Positions 1 through 10,554 of a stretch of 64,000 nt of DNA are shown in pieces. Position 1 is the first letter of the stretch. The number at the start of each line of letters is the position of its first letter. The position numbers and the translations under genes were made by a program. This stretch comes from Malus domestica (lineage: Eukaryota > Streptophyta > Magnoliopsida > Rosales > Rosaceae). Under the pieces are notes generated by a model. That model did no database searches, was not told the DNA's origin, and was given only the letters and a program-made list of their open reading frames with translations. The stretch lies in assembly GCF_042453785.1 (NCBI RefSeq), contig NC_091675.1, forward strand, positions 7,576,501 to 7,640,500, read 5' to 3'.

Positions 1-348
1 CAATACAACGAGCGTCCCCTCACGTGGCAGGGAAGCGCATGCGAACCCCGGCGGGCAAGCGGCCTTGGGACACGGCATGGGAGGCAAAACAAACCAACGG
101 CCAGATCGCGGATCCAACGCTTGCCACTGCATCCTAGCCGTTGATTTGTTGAAGGCGAAAACGAAAAGATAAGGCAAAGGCAAACACAAAGACTTCTTGC
201 AAAGAACAAAGCTAGGGTCTGTAATGGCTCTTTTCCATGAAGCAGAGACCGAACGCACCAGAGCCTGGTACGGATATGGAAGATAAAGCAGGCAGAGCTC
301 AGCAACCTCATCCGGCAATCCGGGAATCAACGGCTCAGATTTCCTCAT
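1..348 (-). CDS. AFR: F-box/kelch protein, AFR-like (N-terminal part, cut by window edge)
   Basis: The reading frame is open from the ATG at 348 to the window edge (116 codons, no stop). Residues 7-50 form an F-box (LIPGLPDEVAELCLLYLP, then RSVSASWK), the part that binds SKP1 in an SCF ubiquitin ligase. The first kelch blade follows (PYLFVFAFNKSTAR, then DPRSGRWFVLPPMP). This order closely matches my memory of Arabidopsis AFR (At2g24540), a positive regulator of phytochrome A far-red signalling; the substrate is unknown. The kelch propeller, about 240 more residues, lies outside the window. The ATG is the first in frame after a good TATA box at 588-596 and gives the expected short N-terminus before the F-box. 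The family is normally single-exon, which fits. The AFR assignment is strong at family level; orthology is inferred. Confidence 0.88.
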   Translation of the reverse strand, partial: MRKSEPLIPGLPDEVAELCLLYLPYPYQALVRSVSASWKRAITDPSFVLCKKSLCLPLPYLFVFAFNKSTARMQWQALDPRSGRWFVLPPMPCPKAACPPGFACASLPREGTLVVL

Positions 349-587
349 GCTGATTTCCTGTTTAGAACACTGATCGGAACCTGGGTTTGATCCAGACGAT
401 GTTCTCGGAGCCGCCATTGCCGAAATTCGCATACAAACACGTAAAGCAAAACTACCCAGATGAAGAAATGATCGAAAACTTCGAGTTTCTTGAAGAATTC
501 ATGAATCGAAAAGTAAGTTTGCAAGGTGTTCGACACTTGGTCTAGCTGCAGGATTGTGGTAGTTGCAGAGCACACTATATGTATGAG

Positions 588-596
588 TATTTATAG
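588..596 (-). promoter_or_regulatory. TATA box of the AFR-like gene
   Basis: The minus strand reads CTATAAATA here, about 240 bases before the AFR-like ATG. Transcription would start near 555-560, giving a leader of roughly 210 bases without an ATG-initiated upstream frame of note. Confidence 0.55.
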
Positions 597-1538
597 TGCG
601 GAAAAAGAGATCATGGAGATAAAATTATGAAGTGTGATGACGAAGCGAAGATTCACATCTGTGGAAGAATTATTGGTTGGTCAAAAGGGTGGCTTAATTA
701 AATCGGATTAATTTTGGTTAAAAGTGTTTAGGGGCTGTGATTGGGTTTCGTTTGTTGTTTTGTGGGTGTGCATCTAGAAACCGGAATACAAGGTAAAGAG
801 TGACGCCACAGAACTTGAGAACACGCAGAGCGGCAGATCCGAAAGAGACTTGTGTGGGATTAAAGAAATGAGCAACGAAACGAAAGTTTGAGTAAAATCG
901 GGCGCAAACAGAGTGACCAAAAATATTTTTAATCCGAACAGAATTGCGGGTTTGAATATAAACACAGTGACCAAAGCGGATCTTATAGCCAAGAGGAATA
1001 GAGGGGTGGTTGGTTTCTTGAAAATAATTGAATTCTTGGGGGGTTTTAAAGAATAAAGAAATGAGGAAGAGGATGCATGGAGACTTGTTTGGTGTAGCAG
1101 GGGAGGGTATGATGGATCCAATTGAGATACATAGTGGTGCTTGAAGATTGAGTGGAATATAAAAAAGATCAATTTGTGGGGTATGTATTTAGGTGTGAAT
1201 ATGAACTTATGGATAGACTAATGATCCCATTACTTTAATGACTAATTGACTATGATAATTGTAGTAGGGCCTCCTCTTTGTGGTTTTGATTAGATACCTT
1301 AATGTCGTGATATTTTGGTTTAGCGTATAAGCGTTTCATGAGAAATGTTTTTTTTTTTTTGTTTTGTTTTGTTTTTTTTTTTTTGAAATATGACATGTTA
1401 CTGATCACTTCTATGTGGCGTTGGTTCACAATTTTATCATTATAAGACTTTTTGGTCTTTCGAGATGTAAAAAGTACTTATGTTTTTACAAAACACCTGA
1501 AAGTACTTCTCGAAAGGTCTCCATAAAGCACAAACTTA

Positions 1539-1740
1539 GGGAAAGAGATCCGAGGATCTCTTCCTTCAAAGTTCACGGGATTAAGTCATGAGTGATCTGG
1601 ACCTTTGAAATTTGATGCAACGACTAAAAACAGAAAATTAATAAAAACTTTTAAAAGTTATAATAATTTTTAGCCGTTTGATCAAATTTTAAGGATTCGA
1701 ATCACTTGATCTGTGGCTTTTGAAGGAGGATCTCTTCCCC
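1539..1740. mobile_element. MITE, 202 bp, with 7-bp target duplication
   Basis: Two inverted arms start GGGAAAGAGATCC and GGGGAAGAGATCC (right arm read on the minus strand) and stay similar for most of the element. The direct repeat AAACTTA flanks it at 1532-1538 and 1741-1747. There is no coding capacity. A 7-8 bp duplication would suit a hAT-type mobiliser, but the superfamily is not certain. Confidence 0.7.
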
Positions 1741-1833
1741 AAACTTAGAAGTGATTTTTTGTGCTAACTCGGTATAAAGTGTTTTTAATTATTTAAAAAA
1801 GTTTCGGACTGTTTTAAAAGAATTGTCAAAACA

Positions 1834-2041
1834 TGAACGGATCCTCTTTGTGAGGATCCAGATGATTCATTAATCATATTCGTTCATCGTAAATCGTACG
1901 ATCAATTTTCTCATATATTATTTGTATTTAATTTTAAATAAAAATTTTAAAATAATTTATGATCGTATGATGTACAATAAATGAATACAATTAGAAGATC
2001 TTTATAATCCTCACAAAGGGGATTGGAAAGGATCCTCATTC
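1834..2041. mobile_element. MITE, 208 bp, GGATCCTC-type arms
   Basis: The arms each carry a GGATCCT box followed by TTTGTGAGGAT and a shared CGTACGATCA/CATACGATCA block, folding around an AT-rich centre. Imperfect direct repeats GTCAAAACA (1825-1833) and GTCAAACA (2042-2049) flank it. Non-coding. Confidence 0.65.
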
Positions 2042-2159
2042 GTCAAACATTTCGGTGCCTTTATTGTCAAAGCATTTGGTTTCATCCATGTACATGTTCT
2101 AACCACATGTGAAGTTTGTGGCCTAAAATTGCCGAAGGGTGCCCCTTTCGGACAGATCC

Positions 2160-2338
2160 TAAATGGGATGTGTTATCCACACACCTCAAATTACTCCTTA
2201 CACACTCTTGTTAATTTTTATCTGTTGATTTTTTTCAATCCATCCGACCCGAAGGTCGAAAATTAGAAGGGTGTGTAAAAAGTAAAATGGGATGTGTAGA
2301 TATCACACCCCATCCCAAATTTCATTAGCACTATGCCC
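2160..2338. mobile_element. MITE of the GTGTGGATAT/ATATCCACAC family (copy 1 of about 4)
   Basis: Left and right ends are inverted copies: GGGATGTGTTATCCACACACC at the left, and GATATCACACCCCATCCC at the right. The centre carries TACTCCTTACACACTC and its counterpart GGGTGTGTAAAAAGTAAAA. Related copies lie near 57037-57272, 59194-59333 and 63118-63258. Boundaries are approximate. Confidence 0.55.
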
Positions 2339-3930
2339 TAAACTTGATGCTCACACTAATACGTGCCCTCAATTTCATATCGTTACTTAGTACTGTTGAC
2401 TTTTGTCAAATACTTGTAATATTGGGTTTTCAAGTTAAACCTGATTAGTTGTAATTGGTGTAATTGCAGTATTATGTATACATACCTCAACGTGATAACA
2501 TATCATTCAGAGTCAAACAACGTTTTTCTTCTAGTACTACGGGTTAATAATATTTTTCTGCATTTATAAGTTAGATGTCTTAATTGTGAATATAAAATGA
2601 CGAGCTCACAACCAATATATTACATAATTCCCTTAGTGTAAAATACTCCGCCTCTTACAGGTAACAAGTTCTTCCTCAATACTAACAACATCTCTAAGAA
2701 AAGTTTTAGAATTTTGTTAAACTAGCAAGTGATTTGCGTCAAAATCTCCAACGACACTCTGTTTTAACAAATTTTGATTACTTTATTATTCATACTTTAA
2801 ACTTGACCCACATATTTTCTAGGACGATTTTATGCGCATTCATAGTATATAAAAAAACAAAACAGTATTCAATCTATGTAAATCTTAAACTTTTCTGATT
2901 GCGAGTTTTCATAGAAAGATGCAAACACAGAATTGAAAATTGTACATTAATCTGCATAAAAAGTCAAGAATTTGTCCTCCACCATAAATAAAATAAAACG
3001 ACTTAAACCTAAAGAGAAGGTATAATGTCGTTTTCTTGTTTTCAAAGAACATACGGGCTTATCTTTTACAGGTTTCCATGAGCTGTTTCTGCTGGTTGTT
3101 TGGGCCAATTTGAGCACCTTAAAAACAACATTTAGTCATTCGAAATGGCAACAACGAATAGTAGATTGAGAGACTTATTATACTCCCATTACGCTACCGC
3201 AACATTCCAAATCAACAAGACAACGTTGTTTAGATAAATTAAAACAAATGATACTGCATTATTAGCCTAAAACATCATGATAAGCCATTCTCGAACGAGA
3301 GGACCATCCAACACCGCCCATTTCATGTTGCTCTTTATAGTGTGGAAGGTGGAAAAGTTGCTTTTACCTTGAATGGGAGGGACGGACAGGAAACTCAAAA
3401 AAGTAGATTATGATGTGTGGTTTTTTCCAGGCATGTACTATAAACAAAGATTTGGATGATGCCTATTAATGGAAACAAGGTTTTTTTTTTTTAAATCACA
3501 AATGGTTTTTTTTATTGGTTTTGTGGATCCTATATGGGTTCCACCCCAACACACTAACGGATTTTTTAATGAAGTTAGACATTAAGGACAATATTGATAA
3601 CCAAAGTAAAAGATAAGGGACTAAATTGATCAGTTTGAAACATAAAGGACTAAACTGATGAGTTCATAAAACATAAGGGAACATTAGAAATGGAAACAAT
3701 GTGAGAAAAGGGTTAAAGGCGTAATTGAGAATATCACTTCAGCAAATGAAAAAACGAAGACATGCATGCTCACCTTTTAGCTTTAGATTAATAATCTTTA
3801 CAACGTAATATGCCATACAATCTAATAAGATAAAAACTCACAGTTTAAATAGTTAAGCTTTCACAGTATTTTACTAGAATAGCTTCTACTCAGGGTCGTC
3901 TTTGAGATTTCGTGGCCATGTGCAAAATTT

Positions 3931-4092
3931 ATAAAATGGCCTCTTTTTAAGTTTTTATTTTTTTAAAGTAGGACAATATATTGGTACTGGAAAATAATAA
4001 CTTAAATCAAAACATAAAATGGCCTATTTTTAAGTATTTGTTTTAAGTAGGACAATATATTGGTACTAGAAAATAATAACTTAAATCAAAAC
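3931..4092. repeat. Tandem duplication, unit 83 bp, two copies
   Basis: ATAAAATGGCCTCTTTTTAAG at 3931 recurs as ATAAAATGGCCTATTTTTAAG at 4014, and the following GTAGGACAATATATTGGTAC and AATAATAACTTAAATC blocks repeat in register. The sequence just before (CAGGGTCGTCTTTGAGATTTC near 3892) looks like a hAT-type terminus, so this may be the inside of a decayed element; no partner end was found. Confidence 0.6.
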
Positions 4093-4767
4093 AACATGTA
4101 GGACTCACTGATGTAAGTTTGCAAGTTTCATTAAATAAGTAAAGAGAGTTACAAAAATAACCTTCACTAAATAATAAAAAAAACAGTTCAATCTTAAGCA
4201 GCCAAATAAAGAAAAAAAAAGCTACAAAAACTCTAACTTTAGAGTTTCACTTGAGTATATAGCATTATTATATAATAAAATTGAAAAGAAAATCGTTTTT
4301 TAAGGTGTTGTTATCGGCACTCCTAATATCACATTGTGCACTCCAAATTTTTATATTTGAAAAAAAAAAATTACACTTACAAAAGTGCACTATAAGATTT
4401 TAAAATGCTAATAAAAATAATTTTTTAATATATAACATCATTATTACATATAAATATAAGATACCAAAATTTTTTGAGAGTTACACCTTTCACTCCCTTT
4501 CAACGCCACCTCTGCTTCTTTTGCTTAACTATTATCGCTGCTACTAGAAGCGTAACCCATAGATGTTTTCTAACACAATCCATTTCAATTTTTCTGAAAA
4601 CGCTTTTAAATAACTAAAATACTTTCTTTTTTTTTTTTGGTATTTAAAGTCGAATCTCCTTTTATGACTTAAGACTAAATTACAACAGTGCTCGATAAAA
4701 AATAATGGAGTAGGGGTAAAATAAGCATTAAAAAGGTCAAATGATCCATCCCACTAGAGTCTGTAGA

Positions 4768-5335
4768 TTAAGCTACATCTGATGTAGGTGCTACTTCGCT
4801 GCTGAATTTATTATGGCTCGAATCCTCTTCTTCAAAGTATTTGATTGCGAAGCTCCACAAGAAGGATGAAGACAGGGGAGGCGTGGAACCAAAAAGACAA
4901 GGAAGAGCAATACTAAGGCAACTGGGGATGCTACTGCTAGAGTTTAGATCGACATACGCTTTGGTTTTGTTACAGTACAGCATTGACGAAACCAACTCCA
5001 CCGCTCCAAATGATGCAGATAGTATTGGGAGCCTACGTTATAAAAAAAAAAAAGAAGAAATTTTTAGTTATTTCTGCAAACTCGAAAGTGCTTTTCAGGA
5101 TCGAAATACGTACGTACGGTAATATGGACATGCATGCATGAGATACTTACAGAGCCACGAATGTTTTACTACTCCACATAACGCGTCGGTAAAACAGAAA
5201 CGGGAATGCAATCAAAGAAAACACGACGAGGAATCCGATGGATAGGTACCCAGGAACAACAATCCGAGGATTACACGGGTACTTGCAAGTGACGACTACG
5301 CCTTTCGCATCTTTTGCGATGGGGATAACAGAAGG
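4768..5335 (-). CDS. Last two exons of an unrecognised multi-pass membrane protein
   Basis: Two minus-strand exons splice cleanly. Exon 5335-5151 ends at a consensus donor GTAAGT. The 118-base intron ends in a strong T-tract and TAG, and exon 5032-4768 continues in the same phase to a TAA stop. The joined 148 residues show a Cys-containing segment (VVVTCKYPCNPRIVVP) and two hydrophobic stretches (YLSIGFLVVFSLIAFPFLF and, across the junction, TFVALLPILSASFGAVELV). An acidic Ser-rich tail ends in TSDVA. I do not recognise the family. The 5-prime part must lie upstream on the minus strand, beyond a transposon-filled interval; a possible exon is at 12796-12893. It could be a broken gene. The phase match across the small intron is the best evidence that it was or is real. 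Confidence 0.45.
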
Positions 5336-5475
5336 CTACGATAACCAAATTCAATTCAGTTCAACTTCAATCAAAGAAAAAAGGCAACCAAATTCAATTG
5401 AGTTCAATTTCAGAGGGAAAAAAAAGGACCAAAAAGCACTTAATAAGCAGATTACCATAAGATTTTCGACAAAAA

Positions 5476-6125
5476 GATACAACAACAACAACAACAACAA
5501 AGCCTTTTCCCACTAAGTGGGGTCGGCTATATGAATCCTAGAACACCATTGCGCTCGGTTTTGTGTCATGTCCTCCGTTAGATCCAAGTACTCTAAGTCT
5601 TTTCTTAGGGTCTCTTCCAAAGTTTTCCTTGGTCTTCCTCTACCCCTTCGGCCCCGAACCTCTGTTCCGTAGTTACATCTTCGAACCGGAGTATCAGTAG
5701 GTCTTCTTTGCACATGTCCAAACCACCGTAACCGATTTTCTCTCATCTTTCCTTCAACTTCGGCTACTCCTACATTACCTCGGATATCCTCATTCACAAT
5801 CTTATCCTTTCTCGTGTGCCCACACATCCCACGAAGCATCCTTATCTCCGCTACACCTATTTTGTGTACGTGTTGATGCTTCACCGCCCAACATTCTGTG
5901 CCATACAACATCGCTGGCCTTATTACCGTCCTATAAAATTTTCCCTTGAGCTTTAGTGACCTACGACGGTCACACAACACGCCGGATGCACTCTTACACT
6001 TCATCCATCCAGCTTGTATTCTATGGTTGAGATCTCCATCTAATTCTCCGTTCTCTTGCAAGATAGATCCTAGGTAGCGAAAACGGTCGCTTTTTGTGAT
6101 CTTCGCTAGATTGCTCCGGTCATTA
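5476..6125 (-). mobile_element. RTE-type LINE, 5-prime-truncated 3-prime end
   Basis: The minus strand encodes the C-terminal part of an RTE-clade LINE polyprotein: the FRYLGS motif, the AMLYGTECWAVK block, RWFGHVQRRP and RGRGRPRKTLEETL, to a stop near 5513. The non-coding tail has GACCCCACTTAGTGGG and ends in a (TTG)n run at 5476-5500, typical of plant RTE 3-prime ends. The coding part begins abruptly just before FRYLGS, as expected from incomplete reverse transcription. The frame from FRYLGS to the end is intact, so the insertion is fairly young. Confidence 0.85.
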
Positions 6126-7494
6126 GTGTGGATAAGTATATAAATGGATAGAGATAGGAAAGCAAACACCAGATGTACGTGGTTCACCCATATTGGCTAC
6201 GTCCACGAAATAGAGGAGTTCTCATTAATTGTGAAGGGTTTACACAAGTACATAGGTTCAAGCTCTCTTTTAGTGAGTACAAGTGAATGATTTAATACAA
6301 ATGACATTAGGAAATATTGTGGGAGAATGATCTCGTAATCACGAAACTTCTAAGTTCCGGAGTGTGGTATCGTCTTGACTTGCCTTATCTGTCTCGTAGG
6401 TAGATGTGGCATCTTCTCTGGAAGTACTCTTCCTCCATCCAGGGGTGGTATCTTTAACTGGTGGAGATGCACAAGGTAATGTATCGATTTCACTTGAAGC
6501 TTACTTGTAGTTTCAGGCTTGGTCAAGCGCGATACAAACCATGTAGTAGGAGTCCTCCAAGTCGCCGAGCTAGGGGATCTGCTGAAAGAGGTGACAGACA
6601 AGGTAAGCAATCAGAGCTCCAAGCAATCAGTCCTAGATCAGAACTTTGATTTCGAGTTCCGGCTGATTGTTCACATTCTCCCTATCTTGCAGGCAGCATG
6701 AAGGATAAAGAGAAGAAAAATGAGAAGAGATGATATGAGATACTTTTGCTTTTGAAGAATTAACTTTCCACAGGCTTATTCTTGAACTGGGCTGGAGGGT
6801 TTTCTGGTTTCCTCCAGAGTATAAGGCCGACTGAAGAATTTGAGAGTCAAAACAAGTCCATCAAATCTATAGTACGTTCGACCCTGCTGATATGGGATAC
6901 TTTTGCTTTTGACAGAGTAGTGGATGTATCGGCACGTGTGCTGTTACGCTTGTCTCCACATGCTTCCTTGTATCCTTCTCACTTGCCCTATATGTTCCTC
7001 AGGCAGATGCGGTATCTTCCCTGGAAGCATAAGATGTTGAAGATGAGTACTCGAGAGCAATGCCAGGTACGTAATCAAGTAAGGGGTTCCAGGCAGTCAG
7101 TTCCTGACTGGAAACTTGATTCCAAGTGTTGACTGATTGCTCTCTTTCTCCTTGTCTTGCAGGTAAGAACAAGGCCAAAGGAAAAGACAGGGAAAAAACA
7201 TGATATGGGATACTCTTGCTTTTAACCCTGATGATATGAGATATTCTTGCTCTAGTATAGCTTGTTTGCAGAGGTATTATCGGGGGGAAAGAAAGCTGAA
7301 TATTTCGAAAGGCTTCTTTGGGAGTGCCCTATCAGATATGAGGAAGGGTTAAGCATTTTTGCAGGTCTGCCTGTCTGTTGGGGATGAAGGTCAACATATA
7401 TAGGAGTCTCCCTAACAACAAGTAGTAATGCTATTCCTTTACCCTGCTTGGTCATAACACGGTAGTGGGAGCTGCCAGCTTCACATGTTTTAAC

Positions 7495-8004
7495 CAAGGT
7501 TCTAAAAAACGCTAGGCGCTAGTCGGGCGGCGGGCTAGCGCCTAGCGCCTAGGCGGCTAGGCGGGGTCTAGGCGGGCGCCTAGGCGGCCTAGGCGGATTT
7601 AGGTAAATTTCTTATATATTTTATGAATTAATTAAATTTACTATATCAAATATAAATAATTATTGATTAATATGTTATTTCTTATGAAAGAACATATATA
7701 TGTGAATGTTTTATGTACATATATGATATGCTTTCTTAGGAAAAAAATTATCTAAATAATTTATAATTTATATAAAATTTATATACACACACAATATATA
7801 TAACAAATTTTAAAAAATATAAAAAACCCACGTGGTGGTTTTTATTATTAAAACCATCAACCTTTTCGCATCACATGTCCACATGTCCACCTTGGGTGGT
7901 TTTCATTATTAAAACCACTACAGTCCATGGTTTTCTTCATTAAAACCATTAGCTTTTGGCTGTAAACTTGGATTTGAGATCCACTCCCCGCACCACTACA
8001 TTTG

Positions 8005-8045
<41 letters not shown>

Positions 8046-8513
8046 CACTCTCTCCTTTCATCTTCACAGATGAGCTCCACTTCTCTGATTGCTCTGCCAG
8101 TAACATTTTTTCTTCCTTCATCTTCAGTTCACAGAGACGAGCTCCACTTCTTCGATTGCTCCGCCCAATTCTCCATCGTCTTCTCCGCCTAATTCCCCAT
8201 CTTCTTGCCCTGCAAAATTTCCCAAAACATATTCTAGCACAGCGAAGATCCTTGAAAACGTTGCTGGCTCCGGTGAAGAAATCCGAAGAGTCCAGGTCAA
8301 ATTTTTCGTTTTTTTTCCAGCAATTGCCTAGTTCACCGCCGAGACCGCCTAGCTCGCCGCCGCGACCGCCCAGCCCGCCCAGTCGGCATCCTAGACACCG
8401 CCTAATACCCTTGCCGATTTATTGAACGTTTTTGGAAAAATCGCGGCGGCGGTCCGACGCCCAGCGCCTAGGCGCCGCCTAGGCGGCCGCCTTGACCGCG
8501 TTTTAGAACACTG
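7495..8513. mobile_element. Non-autonomous hAT transposon, 1019 bp
   Basis: The left end CAAGGTTCTAAAAAACGC and the right end (minus strand) CAGTGTTCTAAAACGCGG are terminal inverted repeats. An 8-bp direct repeat GTTTTAAC flanks them exactly (7487-7494 and 8514-8521), the hallmark of hAT insertion. Both subterminal regions are packed with CGCCTAGG/CCTAGGCG motifs, likely transposase-binding repeats. The interior is AT-rich to 7850, then holds a (CT)n run at 8008-8042 and GC-rich Pro/Arg-coding-like DNA. No transposase is encoded, so it would move only with help. The short open frames inside (7956-8425) are low-complexity and not credible genes. Confidence 0.85.
8008..8042. repeat. (CT)n microsatellite
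   Basis: An uninterrupted CT dinucleotide run of about 35 bases inside the hAT element; a likely length-polymorphic marker. Confidence 0.9.
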
Positions 8514-8599
8514 GTTTTAACTCTGTCAGAGCACTTTGAAAAAGTGGTCTGTGGTATCTGGAAAACTGATGTTGCGTGTAAAGATTACAGACAAGCTTT

Positions 8600-8870
8600 A
8601 TCCAAGGAGATCCGGCTCTTGAAGTTGGGAAAGTGGTGCCTCTTTGGTTTTCGAACAAGCAATCCTATCGGAGATCTGGCTCTCGAGATTCGAAAAATGA
8701 TGCCTTTTTTATTTTTGAGAAAGCAATTCTGCTAGGGGTCTGGCTCTCGAGATTCGGATAGCGGTGTCTCTTCGATTTTTGAGAAAGTAATCATGTTAGG
8801 AGTTTGGCTCTCGAGATTCGGAGGGCGGTGCCTCTTCGATTTTGGAGCAAGCAATCTTGTTGGGAGTGTT
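8600..8870 (+). repeat. Degenerate tandem repeat, unit about 65-75 bp, four copies
   Basis: Each unit carries CTGGCTCTCGAGATTCGGA-like sequence followed by GGTGCCTCTTCGATTTTTGAG and AAGCAATC.TGTTAGGAG. Units start near 8610, 8677, 8740 and 8805. Part of the 6.1-10.5 kb element. Confidence 0.7.
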
Positions 8871-9289
8871 TTCTCGAATGTGAGAAAAGGTTGGGCATGT
8901 TTGCTAGTCTATCTTGCCACGAAGCACAGAGGTTGACACACAGAGACTTTCCAATTATCCAGCAATGGTACTGTTCCTTTACCCTTGTGGGTAATAATAT
9001 GGTAGCTAGACCTTCAAAATTTATGTGTCTAAACTTTGTTAGTGCTGTTTCTTTGCTATTCTTTTACCCTTCTTGGTCAGAGCGGTGTAGTGGGAGCTGC
9101 AAGCTTCACGTGTCTCAACTTTGTCAAAGAACTTTGGCAAAGTTATCTGTGGTACCCATGAGCTAATGTTGCGTGTGAGAAATGGGTGATTAAACAGTAA
9201 GATTCATGTGCTTTCTACTTCACCAGAAATCTTCGACATAATGCCCATAATTTCCGCAAAGCTGACAGGTGCTGACAAGGCTGGAAAAG

Positions 9290-9490
9290 TAGGTGCCTCT
9301 TCGATTTCTGAGATCGGCCCTCGTGGACTATGAGCAGCCCAACTTTTGAGAAAGCAAGCGCCTCTTCGATTTCTGAGATCGGCCTTCGTGGTCTTTGAGC
9401 AGCCCAACTTTTGAGAAAGCAAACGTCTCGTGGTCTCTGAGCAGCCCAGCTTTTGAGAAAGCAAACGCCTCTTCAATTTCTGAAGCTCCG
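9290..9490 (+). repeat. Tandem repeat, CCTCTTCGATTTCTGAGATCGG units
   Basis: Three to four copies of a roughly 65-base unit containing GATTTCTGAGATCGGCC, then GAGCAGCCCAACTTTTGAG and AAAGCAA. One copy is shortened near 9425. The array ends about 130 bases before the coiled-coil ORF and may be its leader. Confidence 0.75.
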
Positions 9491-9622
9491 TCGAATGCAG
9501 ATTTTTATAGAGGCTGGCATTAAGTTCCAAAGCACACTTGAATCTCCACCAGTAGAAGCTCCATTCTTGCACTTCTAAGATCTTGATTTGTCCGACCTCT
9601 TCTCTCTTCAACACCTTTGAAA

Positions 9623-10297
9623 ATGTTTGACCACTCCGACCGTCGTTTTGACTTGAACCTTGTTGAAGAGGCAGTCACGCCTTCTCCAGACAACATATGG
9701 CGCCCATCCTTCGTCTCCCCTACTGGTCCTCTTACCGTTGGGGATTCCGTGATGAAGAATGATATGACCGCTGCGGTAGTGGCCATGAACCTTCTCACTC
9801 CCAAAGATAACAGACTACTTTCCAAACGGTCTGATGAGTTGGCTGTTAAGGATTCTCTGGCTCTCAGTGTTCAGTGTGCAGGTTCTGTGTCTAACATGGC
9901 CCAACGCCTATTTGCTCGAACCCGCCAAGTTGAATCATTGGCGGCTGAAGTGATGAGTCTCAAACAGGAGATTAGAGGGCTCAAGCATGAGAATAAACAG
10001 TTGCACCGGCTCGCACATGACTATGCTACAAACATGAAGAGGAAGCTTGACCAGATGAATGAATCTGATGGTCAGGTTTTACTTGATCATCAGAGATTTG
10101 TGGGTTTATTCCAAAGGCATTTATTGCCTTCGTCTTCTGGGGCTGTACCGCGTAATGAAGCTCCAAATGATCAACCTCTGCTGCCTCCTCCTTCTAGGGT
10201 TCTGTCCAGTACTAAGGCTCCAAATGATCCCCCTCCAGTGCTTGCTCTTTCTGGGGCTCTACTGACTGCTGAGACTTCTCCTAAGAAACCTTTGTGA
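9623..10297 (+). CDS. Coiled-coil repeat-family protein, gag-like, function unknown
   Basis: The ATG at 9623 opens 224 intact codons; the frame could be read two codons further upstream only from a TTG. The N-terminal third (DLNLVEEAVTPSPDNIWRP, then FVSPTGPLTVGDSVM) is followed by a leucine-rich heptad stretch at about residues 105-150 (VESLAAEVMSLKQEIRGLKH), predicted as coiled coil. The C-terminus is Pro-rich with a duplicated module (NEAPNDQPLLPPPSRVLSS, then KAPNDPPPVLALSGALL). I recall near-identical predicted proteins in many eudicot genomes, always in repetitive DNA, which points to a mobile-element product, perhaps gag-like. No zinc knuckle, protease or polymerase is present. An intact frame in decayed surroundings implies recent movement or selection. 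Confidence 0.6.
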   Translation: MFDHSDRRFDLNLVEEAVTPSPDNIWRPSFVSPTGPLTVGDSVMKNDMTAAVVAMNLLTPKDNRLLSKRSDELAVKDSLALSVQCAGSVSNMAQRLFARTRQVESLAAEVMSLKQEIRGLKHENKQLHRLAHDYATNMKRKLDQMNESDGQVLLDHQRFVGLFQRHLLPSSSGAVPRNEAPNDQPLLPPPSRVLSSTKAPNDPPPVLALSGALLTAETSPKKPL

Positions 10298-10554
10298 AGG
10301 CTCCCTCTTGTTTGTTTATTTTGACTCATGTATATGTACATATTTGTGACTTATCGGGGATATCAATAAATAGCTTTCCTTCATTTCAACGTATTGTGTT
10401 AAATACACCAAAGCCTTCTTCGCTAAGTTCTCTGAATTTTCTTTTGTTGAAGCTTGTATGTTGAAGCTTTGTGAGTGGAGCATGTAGGTTGAGGTAGTAT
10501 TCCCTTAATTTTCCGAGTGAGGAAAACTTCTCGGTTGGAGACTTGGAAAATCCA

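Larger units (their letters stand above)
597..4767. other. Intergenic block with MITEs and degenerate repeats
   Basis: No gene is convincing here. The long minus-strand open frame at 774-1172 starts on TTG, is hydrophobic low-complexity and matches nothing I know. The block holds three inverted-repeat elements (1539-1740, 1834-2041, about 2160-2338), poly-T runs and a tandem duplication at 3931-4092; the rest is AT-rich sequence with nothing recognisable. Confidence 0.6.
6130..10550 (+). mobile_element. Repeat-rich element with a coiled-coil ORF (non-autonomous retroelement-like)
   Basis: This block contains several degenerate internal repeats. ATATGGGATACTTTTGCTTTT or close variants occur near 6733, 6892, 7204 and 7234. 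Blocks ending TCTTGCAGGCAGC/TCTTGCAGGTAAG occur near 6690 and 7160, and CTCTCGAGATTCGGA units from 8600 to 8870. CCTCTTCGATTTCTGAGATCGG units lie at 9297-9490. They lead into one intact ORF (9623-10297). A hAT element is inserted at 7495-8513. I recall similar ORF-plus-repeat units as high-copy families in eudicots. No clear terminal repeats, reverse transcriptase or integrase were seen, so the class and exact ends are open. Confidence 0.5.

Noticed and set aside
345-575. 76-residue frame ending four bases inside the AFR-like start (ATGA overlap), a tempting upstream ORF
   Set aside because: It begins on GTG, contains no ATG, and starts upstream of the predicted transcription start, so it is unlikely to be translated.
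774-1172. 132-residue minus-strand frame
   Set aside because: Starts on TTG, is Phe/Leu/Ser-rich low-complexity, has no known motif, and lies in repeat-containing intergenic DNA.
5238-5516. Plus-strand frame over the membrane-protein exon
   Set aside because: It is antisense to a minus-strand exon with proper splice sites and matches nothing recognisable.
7857-8425. Open frames inside the hAT element (Arg/Glu and Pro/Arg repeats)
   Set aside because: Produced by the (CT)n run and CCGCC repeats; no transposase motif.
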